A stretch of 16,368 nucleotides of DNA from an uncultured Eubacteriales bacterium (GTDB lineage Bacteria; Bacillota; Clostridia; Oscillospirales; Oscillospiraceae), in contig ONVR01000178.1 of the NCBI GenBank assembly GCA_900321335.1, positions 1 through 16,368 on the forward strand. The letters run 5' to 3'. The position numbers were made by a program, and so were the translations under genes. The notes below the pieces were generated by a model. The model saw only the letters and a list, made by a program, of their open reading frames with translations, did not search any database and was not told where the DNA came from. Below are positions 1-7,287 of this stretch, piece by piece. How positions within the stretch are numbered: position 1 is the stretch's first letter; every line of letters begins with the position of its first letter.

Positions 1-7
1 AAGGGAG

Positions 8-154
8 GTGCCTGCGATCGCACAAAATCTCAAAATCAAAGCTGCAAGGGCAGAAAAGGACATGACGCAAAAGGCGCTTGCAGAGGCCGTCGGAATCTCC
101 CGGCAAACGCGGCGTACTGATTTAGATGAACCTGATGAAGAAAGCGAGGAATAA
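8..154 (+). pseudogene. Degraded XRE-family HTH regulator remnant
   Basis: The frame encodes 48 residues whose first two thirds match the small (about 65-75 residue) XRE/Cro-type regulators of Firmicutes: the N-L-K-I-K start region, the T-Q-K-A-L-A-E-A-V-G-I-S-R-Q-T helix-turn-helix. Directly after R-Q-T the reading jumps to an acidic tail (L-D-E-P-D-E-E-S-E-E), so the usual third to fifth helices (N-A-I-E-K-G-x-Y-N-P-T and following) are missing. The start is also odd: the Shine-Dalgarno AAGGGAGG at 2-9 is correctly spaced for an ATC at 17-19, exactly where family members have ATG; the GTG at 8 overlaps the ribosome site and is a poor start. Loss of the start codon plus an internal deletion argues for a decayed gene. 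A short functional product or an assembly error cannot be excluded. The stop lies 2 nt before the next gene, so the two were an operon. Confidence 0.6.
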
Positions 155-156
155 TC

Positions 157-486
157 ATGTACTGTAAAAAATGCAAAATCGTTTTTGAGGCCGATCGGTG
201 TCCCCTTTGCGGAAGTAAAAAGCTTCAGGTACCCCAGCCGGATGATCTCTGCTTTCTGACAGAAGTTGATCAGATCTGGAGCGGAATGCTGGAGGACGTT
301 TTGCAGCAAAACGAGATTCCGAATCTGAAGCAAAGCACAATGGGCGCGGGGATAGCTTTGAAAGCAGGCTCCATGCTGGAGCGTATACGCTTCTATGTAA
401 GGTACGAGGATTTTTCAAAGGCTGCGGAACTCGTGGAAGAGCTCTTCCCCTCTTCTGACGTGTCTGCCTGCGATGATTGCGTCTAA
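157..486 (+). CDS. Small zinc-ribbon protein, DUF2007-like
   Basis: This 109-residue protein starts with a zinc ribbon: C3-x2-C6 and C15-P-L-C18 (C-P-L-C-G-S). It continues with a soluble domain (P-x-D-L-C-F-L-T-E, then G-A-G-I-A-L-K-x-G-x-M-L-E-R-x-R-F-Y-V) that resembles the C-terminal part of Clostridial proteins annotated as DUF2007 or putative signal-transducing protein. Function is unknown; the fold is small and cytosolic, with no membrane segment. A second C-x2-C pair (C105, C108) sits at the very C-terminus. The ATG has a GAGGA ribosome site 7 nt upstream, lying inside the end of the preceding XRE remnant, so the pair was probably co-transcribed. No strong plus-strand terminator follows other than the hairpin shared with the convergent transporter gene. 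Confidence 0.8.
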   Translation: MYCKKCKIVFEADRCPLCGSKKLQVPQPDDLCFLTEVDQIWSGMLEDVLQQNEIPNLKQSTMGAGIALKAGSMLERIRFYVRYEDFSKAAELVEELFPSSDVSACDDCV

Positions 487-572
487 AGATCAAACAGGTG
501 CCAGCTGCGGCACTTCGTAAGAATGGATAAAACCGTTATTATAAACACGCAATCAGACCGCAAGCAATGAGT

Positions 573-610
573 AAAAAAAATCGGCGTGACCACTATGGTC
601 ACGCCGATTT
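573..610 (-). terminator. Intrinsic terminator of the MATE/ATPase operon
   Basis: A 14-bp perfect stem (578-591 with 597-610) closes a 5-nt loop. Read on the minus strand it is followed by a run of eight T (573-580 region), a strong rho-independent terminator 60 nt after the MATE stop codon. On the plus strand the hairpin lacks a good T-run, so it may stop the zinc-ribbon transcript only weakly. Confidence 0.9.
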
Positions 611-669
611 CATATTCTTCCAAGCTGGGAATTGCATCCTTAAATTGCTTTCGTTCATACAGCCTGTTT

Positions 670-2043
670 TCAACTGCTTGCCAGGCGTTTATCCGCGTCC
701 TGGTTTCGGATCTTACGGGTGATGATCACCGCAAAGACCACAATGAAGGTGAGCGCACAGGTGGCCCAGGTGATGGGATACACCGAGCCCAAAGACTCAA
801 TGGTATGGAAGGTCCGGGAGAAGATCGCCAGCAGAGACACACGGACAACGCAGAGATTTACGATAACAGCGATCATGGACTGCAGAGAATATCCCATGCC
901 GCGCACGGCGCCGCCTGTGACCTCCAGGATCGGATAAACCCAGTAAAACGGGAAAGAGATCAAAGCGATTTTCAAAGCGTTTGTGACTACGTCCTGATCC
1001 TTCATAAACCAGGTAAAGACCGTCCGCGGGAACATGAGGATCAAACCGGCGATACACGCCACCACGGCAGCCGCGATAACTACGGTGATGATCGTCCCCT
1101 TCCGGATGCGCCGGTAATTCCCGGCGCCCGTATTTTGACCGGAGAACGTGGTAGACGCCTGACCGAAGGCCATAATGGGCAGATAGATGAAGTTTTCGAC
1201 CTTATAGTAGGTGGCAAAAGCCGCCACTGCCGTCTCTCCGAAGTCGTTGATGTAATACTGCACCATGACGTTGGAGAAGGTGATAATGATGGTCTGAATG
1301 CCCGTGGGAAGGCCGATCTTGAGAACCTCTTTGAGGATCTTCAGATCCAGCCGCAGCTTTTTCGCCGACAAGCGGATCGTAAGGCCGGGCCTTGAAGCAA
1401 ACCACGCGATCAGAAATGCCGACAGGCTCTGGGTAATGGCCGTGGCGATGGATACGCCAGCAACGCCCAGGGGGATGATGACGATAAACAGATAGTCCAT
1501 GCAGACGTTCAAGAATCCGCAGATCACGAGCACCTTAAACGGCGTCTGGGAATCGCCGTAGGCCCGCATGCCGCCCGAAGCCATGTTATAGAACACCAGC
1601 ATGGGTACGCTGATCAGATAAATGCGGATATAGGTGATCGCCTGAGGCATGACTTCTTCCGGTGTACGGAGCAGCCGAAGAATATTCGGTGCGAATAGGA
1701 TACCCAGCAGCGCTATGAGGATACCGCCGATGATGCCGAAAGCCACGGAGGTATGCAGGACCTTTTCCGCTTTCTCCTTATCCTTGGCGCCGATCGCATG
1801 GGCGGCAATCACGCTGGTGCCCACGGAGATGCCGGAAAACAGTCCGATGGTGCAGGTGATGAGCGTGGAACTTGCGCCGACTGCAGCAGCAGACGTTTTG
1901 TTGAGCACGTTTCCTACAAAGAGGAAGTCCACCGTGTTGTACAGCTGCTGGAAGATGCTGCCGCCGATCAGCGGCAAAATAAACTTGATCAGAGGACCTA
2001 CAATAGGTCCGGATGTCATATCAATGGAACGACTCTTTGCCAT
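670..2043 (-). CDS. MATE family efflux transporter
   Basis: This 457-residue integral membrane protein has the twelve hydrophobic segments and two-fold repeat expected of MATE (multidrug and toxic compound extrusion) antiporters, which export organic cations in exchange for Na+ or H+. Diagnostic stretches are the first-helix region P-L-I-G-G-S-I-F-Q-Q-L-Y-N-x-V-D-F-L-F-V-G, the G-x-R-A-Y-G-D-S-Q-T-P loop around residues 165-170 and the Q-A-S-T-T-F-S-G-Q-N-T-G-A-G loop near residue 300. It belongs to the DinF-related Clostridial branch. Length is normal. An AAAGGGTG ribosome site lies 10 nt before the ATG. The gene starts only 20 nt after the P1B ATPase stop, so it is almost surely the last gene of that operon. 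Substrate is not predictable from sequence; a role linked to cobalamin or metal stress is inference from context only. Confidence 0.93.
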   Translation of the reverse strand: MAKSRSIDMTSGPIVGPLIKFILPLIGGSIFQQLYNTVDFLFVGNVLNKTSAAAVGASSTLITCTIGLFSGISVGTSVIAAHAIGAKDKEKAEKVLHTSVAFGIIGGILIALLGILFAPNILRLLRTPEEVMPQAITYIRIYLISVPMLVFYNMASGGMRAYGDSQTPFKVLVICGFLNVCMDYLFIVIIPLGVAGVSIATAITQSLSAFLIAWFASRPGLTIRLSAKKLRLDLKILKEVLKIGLPTGIQTIIITFSNVMVQYYINDFGETAVAAFATYYKVENFIYLPIMAFGQASTTFSGQNTGAGNYRRIRKGTIITVVIAAAVVACIAGLILMFPRTVFTWFMKDQDVVTNALKIALISFPFYWVYPILEVTGGAVRGMGYSLQSMIAVIVNLCVVRVSLLAIFSRTFHTIESLGSVYPITWATCALTFIVVFAVIITRKIRNQDADKRLASS

Positions 2044-2063
2044 ATAAATGATTCACCCTTTGC

Positions 2064-3974
2064 TCAGAGCTTTTTTACGAACAGGCAACGGATCGCATTG
2101 AGAACGGCCAGGATCATAACGCCTACGTCCGCAATAATCGCAATCCACATATTGGCAATTCCCACCGCCGCCAGCAGCAGACAGATCACTTTGACTGCAA
2201 GGGCAAAAGCGATGTTCTGCTTGACGATTCGAAGACACTTCCTGGAAATCTTGATGGCTTTGGAGATCTTCATGGGATCATCATCCATGAGAACGACGTC
2301 GGCGGCCTCGATCGCGGCGTCGGAACCCAGGGCGCCCATGGCGGTACCGATATCAGCACGGGACAGCACAGGCGCGTCGTTGATGCCATCGCCCACAAAG
2401 GCAAGATTCTTGCTGCCGGAACACTGAGGGAGAAATTCTTCAACGCAGTTTACCTTGTCCGCCGGCAGAAGCTCTGCCCGATAGTCTGTCAGGCCAACCT
2501 CTTCCGCTACCTTTTTGGCCACGGATTCCGCGTCGCCTGTGAGCATAACGGTCTTTTCCACGCCGGCCCGTCTGAGCTCGCTCATTGCCTGCTTGGAAGT
2601 CTCTTTGAGCTCATCAGAGATGACGATATGGCCGCAGTAGGCCCCGTCCACGGCAACGTGAACGATGGTACCCACGTGATGGCAGTCGATATGCTTAACG
2701 CCTAGCATTTTCATGAGCTTTTCGTTGCCGACCGCCACGTCAACGCCGTCGATCTTGACGGTCACGCCGTGACCGCTGATCTCCTTAATATCGGTGACCC
2801 GGGTCTGATCTGTTTTCTTGCCATGGGCACTCTGCAGACTTCTGCTGATGGGATGGGAAGAATGCGCCTCCGCCATGGCCGCGTACTCCAGCAGCTTTTT
2901 CTCGTCAACGGGACTGTGGTGGACAGCTGTAACGGCAAAGTTACCCTTTGTGATGGTTCCGGTCTTGTCGAAAGCCACCACCTTGACCTCAGAGAGCGTC
3001 TCCAGATAGTTGGAGCCTTTTACCAGGATACCCTGGTTGCTGGCGCCGCCCAGTCCGGCAAAGAAGCTCAAAGGAATGCTGATGACAACCGCGCAGGGGC
3101 AGCTGATGACCAGGAAAGTGCAGGCACGCAGTACCCAATCCCCCCACAGGGCGCCAACGGTGGCGTAGTGGTCCATACCGATTTTCGTGAGCATGCAGAA
3201 CAGAGGCGGAAGGATCGCCAGTGCCAGTGCCGCGTAGCAGACGATGGGCGTATAATACTTGGCAAACTTGGAAATAAAGTTTTCGGACTTGGATTTCCGT
3301 GAGGCGGCGTTTTCCACCAGATCCAGGATCTTGGAGGCGGTGGATTCGTCGAACTCCGTCGTGGTGCGGATCTTCAGCTGACCGGTCATGTTGATGCTGC
3401 CGCTGAGAACCTCATCCTCCACCCCGACGTCCTGGGGCTTACTCTCACCGGTCAGGGCACTGGTGTTCAAAGCAGAGGTCCCTTCTACGATCACGCCGTC
3501 CAGCGGGATCTTCTCGCCGGGATTGACCACGATGATGCTGCCGACCTCCACCTCGTCGGGATCTACCTGCTCCAGTTCCCCGTCCGCCTCGATATTGGCA
3601 TAATCTGGACGGATATCCATCAGCTCGGTAATGTTCCGGCGGCTCTTGCCAACGGCATAGCTCTGGAACAGCTCACCCACCTGATACAGAAGCATAACGG
3701 CAACGCCCTCGCCGTACTCGCCCAGAACGATGGCGCCGATGGTGGCGACGGTCATCAGGAAGTTTTCGTCAAAGACCTGACCGTTCTTGATGCCGAGAAA
3801 CGCCTTTCGGAGAATATCGTATCCCACCAGCAGATAGGGAATGAGGAACATGATAAACACAACGACCTTGGGGATGTTGGTATGTACAATGTCCTCGGAG
3901 ATCAGATACAGCGGTACGAAAAAGATGGCGGCAATGATAATACGGATCAAGAGATTCTTTTGTTTCTTGTTCAT
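2064..3974 (-). CDS. P1B-type heavy-metal ATPase without HMA domain (Zn/Cd/Pb type)
   Basis: This 636-residue integral membrane pump couples ATP hydrolysis to metal export. All catalytic motifs are present: T-G-E-S (175-178, actuator domain), C-P-C (292-294, membrane metal site), D-K-T-G-T (336-340, phosphorylated Asp336), S-H-P (373-375), T-G-D (479-481) and G-D-G-I-N-D-A-P (528-535). The last helices carry K595 and the D616-V-G motif, the P1B-2 signature of ZntA/CadA-like pumps for Zn2+, Cd2+ or Pb2+. Unlike most such pumps it begins directly with the first membrane helices and has no N-terminal HMA domain; the upstream gene supplies one as a separate 72-residue protein. A GAAAGGG ribosome site lies 9 nt before the ATG. 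A stem-loop separates it from the HMA gene, and the MATE gene follows after 20 nt. No ArsR or MerR metal sensor is adjacent. Confidence 0.95.
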   Translation of the reverse strand: MNKKQKNLLIRIIIAAIFFVPLYLISEDIVHTNIPKVVVFIMFLIPYLLVGYDILRKAFLGIKNGQVFDENFLMTVATIGAIVLGEYGEGVAVMLLYQVGELFQSYAVGKSRRNITELMDIRPDYANIEADGELEQVDPDEVEVGSIIVVNPGEKIPLDGVIVEGTSALNTSALTGESKPQDVGVEDEVLSGSINMTGQLKIRTTTEFDESTASKILDLVENAASRKSKSENFISKFAKYYTPIVCYAALALAILPPLFCMLTKIGMDHYATVGALWGDWVLRACTFLVISCPCAVVISIPLSFFAGLGGASNQGILVKGSNYLETLSEVKVVAFDKTGTITKGNFAVTAVHHSPVDEKKLLEYAAMAEAHSSHPISRSLQSAHGKKTDQTRVTDIKEISGHGVTVKIDGVDVAVGNEKLMKMLGVKHIDCHHVGTIVHVAVDGAYCGHIVISDELKETSKQAMSELRRAGVEKTVMLTGDAESVAKKVAEEVGLTDYRAELLPADKVNCVEEFLPQCSGSKNLAFVGDGINDAPVLSRADIGTAMGALGSDAAIEAADVVLMDDDPMKISKAIKISRKCLRIVKQNIAFALAVKVICLLLAAVGIANMWIAIIADVGVMILAVLNAIRCLFVKKL

Positions 3975-4042
3975 ATCGGATTACCCTTTCCAGACCGTAC
4001 TTGCCGATTGAACCCGGCCGGTACGGACAAATACTGTCAAAG

Positions 4043-4068
4043 GCCGAAGCGGCCGTGGCCGCTTCGGC
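4043..4068 (-). other. Stem-loop between HMA and ATPase genes
   Basis: A perfect inverted repeat with 12-nt arms (4043-4054 and 4057-4068) lies in the 113-nt gap between the two genes. On the minus strand it is followed only by CTTTGACAG, so it is a weak terminator at best. It could act as a partial attenuator or a 3'-end stabiliser, giving more metallochaperone than pump. This role is inferred. Confidence 0.6.
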
Positions 4069-4087
4069 GTGTTCTATGTGCTGTAAA

Positions 4088-4306
4088 TTACAGGAATACT
4101 TCGCAGTCAGGCTCAACCTTCTTGCAGTTGTCGCGCACGTTCTTCATAACCGTATCCACGTCCGCGCCCTCGTCAAACTCGACCTTCATCTTCAGGGTCA
4201 TAAAGCTGACAGAGCAGTCCTTAACGCCTTCGGTGTTCTTGGCGGCATCCTCCATCATGTTCGCGCAGTTGGCGCAGTCCACATCGATTTTGTAAGATTT
4301 CTTCAT
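4088..4306 (-). CDS. Free-standing heavy-metal-associated (HMA) domain protein
   Basis: This 72-residue protein is a single HMA (CopZ/MerP-like) domain with a beta-alpha-beta-beta-alpha-beta pattern. The metal-binding loop reads V-D-C11-A-N-C14-A-N rather than the common G-M-T-C-x-x-C. It is followed by the expected E-G-V-K-D-C-S-V-S-F strand and V-E-F-D-E-G strand. Three further cysteines (31, 61, 68) are present. It is cytosolic and probably delivers or senses metal for the ATPase downstream, which lacks its own HMA domain. The ATG at 4306 is preferred: an AGAAAGGA ribosome site is 9 nt upstream. An in-frame TTG at 4327 overlaps that ribosome site and would add only seven residues. Confidence 0.9.
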   Translation of the reverse strand: MKKSYKIDVDCANCANMMEDAAKNTEGVKDCSVSFMTLKMKVEFDEGADVDTVMKNVRDNCKKVEPDCEVFL

Positions 4307-4356
4307 GGTATATAGTCCTTTCTTCAAATATAAATGAATTTATCACAAAGGCTCCG

Positions 4357-4373
4357 CGCCGGACGAACCGGCG
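4357..4373 (-). other. Small GC-rich hairpin upstream of the HMA gene
   Basis: A 6-bp perfect stem (CGCCGG/CCGGCG) with a 5-nt loop sits in the 85-nt gap between the amidohydrolase and HMA genes. There is no T-run after it on the minus strand, so it is not a good terminator, and transcription from the riboswitch promoter probably continues. I found no convincing promoter in this gap. Confidence 0.4.
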
Positions 4374-4391
4374 GTGCCGTTGTTGACTGTA

Positions 4392-5423
4392 TTAAACAGG
4401 CTCAACAGAATCCTTTACGCCATAGGCGATCAGATCGCTGCCCTCCCGCACGGAAAGCCCGGCTGTGTAGTAAAACACGTGTCCGTCCTCCTGGGCGTAA
4501 TACTCGGCGATGCAGTTGCCGTAAAAGTCCTCGATCACCCCGAGGAGATCGCCCTTTTTCACATCCGTATCTTCCATAACCTTGGCATACCAGATGCCCT
4601 GCGCCGTGGAAGTCAGATAAATGGTGTTCCGGTAGACAACGCGTTTCATGCTCTCGTCCCGGGTACCGGGCTGAGCCGGGTAAATGCCAAGGTGATCCAT
4701 CAGCAGACGAATGTCCCGATGGTAATCCTCTGACCACTCGTGCATGGACAGGGTGCAGCCGCCCCGCTCGATCAGAAGGGCCGGTTTATGTAAGGTGTTG
4801 GCCGCGTAGCTGTATTCGCCGTCTGTGGCGGAGGACGCCAGCAGATACGGCACGTTCAGCGCCTTGGCCGCAGCCAGAGAAGCCTCCGTGACCTGTTCCG
4901 CTCTCGGGAAAAACAGGCATGGCGTCATACGCTCGCAACCGCCGCCGCTGTGCAGATCCAGTACAAAGTCCACGTTGGGCATGACCTGAGTGGCGAAAAA
5001 GTCGGCGATCCGCTCCCCCACCGTGCCGTCTGGTCTACCCGGATACTTCCGGTTGAGATTGAATTTATCCTCCGGCACCAAAGCGTCGCTTCTGGCCCAG
5101 AAGCCGCTGGTGTTGACGCAGTGGACCATCAGCACGTTGCCGCACATCTTCTCCGGGTCCAGATCCTTTGCCGTATGGATCACGGCAGGAACACCGGGGT
5201 ATTCGCCGCTGTGGATGCTTGCTGTGATCAGCAGCGTTTTGCCGGGTTTTCTGCCGCAGATCAACGTGGCAGGCATCTCATATCCGCCGGGAAGATCATT
5301 CCGGTCCAGGCTCTGCAGAACCGGTCCCACCGTTCCGCCGTGAGAAAGTCCTCCCATATCAACGGAAAGAACCGTCTGCAGTTTCTCGCCGGGAGATAAC
5401 GTTTTGCCGCAAATGCTCCACAT
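4392..5423 (-). CDS. AstE/AspA-like zinc amidohydrolase (M14-related)
   Basis: This 343-residue soluble protein belongs to the succinylglutamate desuccinylase/aspartoacylase superfamily, related to M14 zinc carboxypeptidases, which cleave amide bonds. Zinc ligands fit H71-S-G-E74 (I-H-S-G-E-Y-P-G) and H158 (D-L-H-S-G-G). The substrate-carboxylate motif N-L-N-R (122-125) is present and E219 in L-I-E-R-G-G is the likely general base. The C-terminal 80 residues form the beta-rich lobe seen in AstE-like proteins (V-K-K-G-D-L-L-G-V-I). The substrate is not predictable. The ATG at 5423 is preferred, with a GGATGGGGG purine tract upstream; an in-frame TTG at 5450 falls inside the T-run of the riboswitch terminator and is implausible. 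It is the first gene after a cobalamin riboswitch, which suggests a role in corrinoid salvage or cobalt-linked metabolism (inference). Confidence 0.85.
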   Translation of the reverse strand: MWSICGKTLSPGEKLQTVLSVDMGGLSHGGTVGPVLQSLDRNDLPGGYEMPATLICGRKPGKTLLITASIHSGEYPGVPAVIHTAKDLDPEKMCGNVLMVHCVNTSGFWARSDALVPEDKFNLNRKYPGRPDGTVGERIADFFATQVMPNVDFVLDLHSGGGCERMTPCLFFPRAEQVTEASLAAAKALNVPYLLASSATDGEYSYAANTLHKPALLIERGGCTLSMHEWSEDYHRDIRLLMDHLGIYPAQPGTRDESMKRVVYRNTIYLTSTAQGIWYAKVMEDTDVKKGDLLGVIEDFYGNCIAEYYAQEDGHVFYYTAGLSVREGSDLIAYGVKDSVEPV

Positions 5424-5448
5424 GTTCTCGAACCCCCATCCTTTCGTC

Positions 5449-5486
5449 AAAAAAGAGAGGCTGATGCCGCCATCGCAACATCAGCC
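5449..5486 (-). terminator. Riboswitch-associated intrinsic terminator
   Basis: An 8-bp perfect stem (GGCTGATG with CATCAGCC; 5459-5466 and 5479-5486) with a 12-nt loop is followed on the minus strand by TCTCTTTTTTG. It lies after the cobalamin aptamer and about 26 nt before the amidohydrolase ATG, the usual place for a transcriptional OFF-switch expression platform. Confidence 0.8.
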
Positions 5487-5554
5487 CGTTTTCACTGTTA
5501 CCGCACGCTTCCATTGGAAGCAAACACCCACTTCAAAGTTCCGTAAAGAGGTGT

Positions 5555-5725
5555 AAATGCAATAGGCAAGTCTTCTGACTCATGGGTCAATGCCTCAGCG
5601 ACCTTCCCGGCAACAGCCAGTGGCTTTAAACGCATCAGCTCTCCAAATACAGCGGCGGCTCCGTACGAGATTTGCACTCGTTTCCTTTTTCAGTGTCCCC
5701 GCCCGGGGACAGCACCTACGCATTT
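5555..5725 (-). ncRNA. Cobalamin riboswitch aptamer
   Basis: The minus strand carries the hallmark B12 box AGTCAGAAGACTTGCC (5580-5565). It also has the conserved core G-A-A-A-A-A-GGAAACGAGTGCAAATCTC, then GCCGCCGCTGTAT, and CCACTGG followed by GGGAAGG. The ends pair as P1: AAATGCGTAGG at 5725-5715 with CCTATTGCATTT at 5566-5555. These match the adenosylcobalamin-class riboswitch consensus. Its position between a consensus promoter and an intrinsic terminator implies ligand-dependent premature termination, so the downstream amidohydrolase gene (and perhaps the metal pump and MATE genes) should be repressed when cobalamin is plentiful. Confidence 0.93.
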
Positions 5726-5758
5726 CAATATGAAGTTGTATCTCTCATTTCCAGCGGC

Positions 5759-5787
5759 ATTATACCATACCACGTATGCCTTGTCAA
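5759..5787 (-). promoter_or_regulatory. Consensus sigma-A promoter of the riboswitch transcript
   Basis: The minus strand shows TTGACA (5787-5782), a 17-nt spacer, and TATAAT (5764-5759), with an additional TG one base before the -10 (extended -10). All twelve hexamer bases match consensus. The predicted start site is about 25-30 nt before the riboswitch P1 stem. Confidence 0.92.
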
Positions 5788-5849
5788 CACGATTTCCGGG
5801 GAAAGACGCGGTTTTTTGTCATTTTAGTAAGTTATGACAAACTGCGCCT

Positions 5850-5878
5850 CGGTTTTCCCACTGAAAAAGGGAAAACCG
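5850..5878 (-). terminator. Hairpin downstream of the SCIFF maturase
   Basis: A perfect 10-bp stem (CGGTTTTCCC with GGGAAAACCG) with a 9-nt loop lies just after the maturase stop codon. The T-run after it on the minus strand is absent (AGGCGCAGTTTG), so termination may be inefficient or rho-assisted. Between this hairpin and the riboswitch promoter (5788-5849) I see nothing else. Confidence 0.5.
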
Positions 5879-5890
5879 CCTGTACGCCCT

Positions 5891-7261
5891 TTACGCCTGC
5901 TCCAGGTCTGCCTCGGCTGCTTTCATCATGATGGCGCATTCCATGCGTTTCCGAAAGAGCTTACAGCCGTATTCATAGATTCCCGTAATCTCTCCCTGGG
6001 CGTGATAGGCGTTTGCCGCACAGCCGCCGGAGCAGTAGAGCTTTGCCCAGCAATCCGCGCACTGGGGCCGGGAATAGATATTGCAGGCTTTGAATTCCTC
6101 CCGCATAGCCGTGTTGGTCACGCCGTCCCAGATGTTGCCCATGCTGTACTTTTCATCCCCGACAAACTGATGGCAGGGATACAGTTCTCCCCATGGCGTC
6201 ACAGCCAAATATTCCGTGCCGGAGCCGCACCCAGACAGGCGCTTGTAGATACACGGCCCATGGGCCAGATCGATCATATAGTGATAGAAAGTGATGGGCC
6301 TGCCCTCCTGCTGCCGGCGGAGCATATCCTTGGCCAGGATCTCATACTGTTCATAGAGACGAGGCAGATCCTCCTCTGTCAGGGCATAAGGCTCGTCGGG
6401 CTTGCAGACAACAGGCTCCATGCTCAGTTCCGTGAAGCCCAGGTCGGCCATGTGAAACAGATCCTCGGTAAAATCTACGTTGTTGTGGGTGAAGGTTCCC
6501 CGGACATAGTAGCCCCTGTCCCCTCTTTTCTCGACAAAGTGCCGGAAGTTGGGGACGATCGTATCATAGCTGCCATTCCCGGCGTAATCCCGGCGCAGCC
6601 GGTCATGAACCTCTTTGCGTCCGTCAAGGCTCAGTACCACGTTATGCATCTCCCGGTTGCAGAAATCGATAACCTCATCGTTCAGCAAAACGCCGTTGGT
6701 GGTCAGCGTAAAGCGGAAGTGTTTTCCCGTCTCCGCTTCCCGGCTGCGTCCGTATGCCACAATCTGCTTGACGACCTCCCAGTTCATCAGAGGCTCGCCG
6801 CCGAAAAAGTCAACCTCCAGGTTCCGCCGTGTGCCGGAATTCTCAATGAGGAAATCCAGGGCGCGTTTACCAACCGCAAGAGACATCAGCGCCCGGTCTC
6901 CCTGGTATTTCCCCTGACTGGCAAAGCAGTAAGAGCAGTTCAGATTGCAGGTATGGGCCACGTGGAGACACAGCGCCTTGATCACCTGGCTGTTCTGCTT
7001 GAGGACGCCGGCCTTATCCTGAAACTCATCCCTGGTAAAAAGCTGGCCGCTCTCCACCAGGCTGTCCACATCCTGCAGACACGCCTGTACCTCCTGCCTG
7101 GAAAGATCGTACTTTCGGCTGACGGTGTCAAGGATCACAGAGCGGGGCATGTTTTCATACATCATGATCACATCATACGCAACCCGATCCACAGAGTGAA
7201 CGGAGCCGCTGTATACGTCAATGATGATATTGTATCCGTTGAGCTGATATCCGTGTATCAT
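5891..7261 (-). CDS. scfB: SCIFF peptide maturase, radical SAM/SPASM thioether-forming enzyme
   Basis: This 456-residue cytosolic enzyme installs thioether cross-links from precursor cysteines to backbone carbons of other residues (ranthipeptide chemistry), using S-adenosylmethionine. Residues 1-85 form the N-terminal precursor-recognition (RRE, PqqD-like) region. The radical SAM cluster motif is C105-N-L-N-C109-S-Y-C112 (C-x3-C-x2-C), followed by F-F-G-G-E-P-L (152-158). The C-terminal SPASM region holds two auxiliary iron-sulfur clusters: C345 and C363, then C401-x2-C404-x5-C410-x3-C414 and C433. Sequence and length match the characterised SCIFF maturase type (CteB of Clostridium thermocellum). 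An AAGGAAGGA ribosome site precedes the ATG. It lies 75 nt after the precursor gene, with a stem-loop in between. What differs here is its substrate, a tandem double SCIFF precursor. Confidence 0.96.
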   Translation of the reverse strand: MIHGYQLNGYNIIIDVYSGSVHSVDRVAYDVIMMYENMPRSVILDTVSRKYDLSRQEVQACLQDVDSLVESGQLFTRDEFQDKAGVLKQNSQVIKALCLHVAHTCNLNCSYCFASQGKYQGDRALMSLAVGKRALDFLIENSGTRRNLEVDFFGGEPLMNWEVVKQIVAYGRSREAETGKHFRFTLTTNGVLLNDEVIDFCNREMHNVVLSLDGRKEVHDRLRRDYAGNGSYDTIVPNFRHFVEKRGDRGYYVRGTFTHNNVDFTEDLFHMADLGFTELSMEPVVCKPDEPYALTEEDLPRLYEQYEILAKDMLRRQQEGRPITFYHYMIDLAHGPCIYKRLSGCGSGTEYLAVTPWGELYPCHQFVGDEKYSMGNIWDGVTNTAMREEFKACNIYSRPQCADCWAKLYCSGGCAANAYHAQGEITGIYEYGCKLFRKRMECAIMMKAAEADLEQA

Positions 7262-7287
7262 GGAGTTCCTTCCTTATTACAGAATCA

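Noticed and set aside
586..1395. A 269-codon plus-strand frame opposite the MATE gene.
   Set aside because: It starts inside the terminator hairpin, has no ribosome site and has a composition typical of antisense reading.
4328..4391. Possible Fur-like or sigma-A promoter site (TGATAAATTCATTTATATTT) before the HMA gene.
   Set aside because: The A/T-rich stretch matches no operator convincingly, and no -35/-10 pair with correct spacing could be found.
5421..5450. Upstream TTG start for the amidohydrolase gene.
   Set aside because: It lies in the T-run of the riboswitch terminator; the ATG at 5423 has a better purine-rich site upstream.
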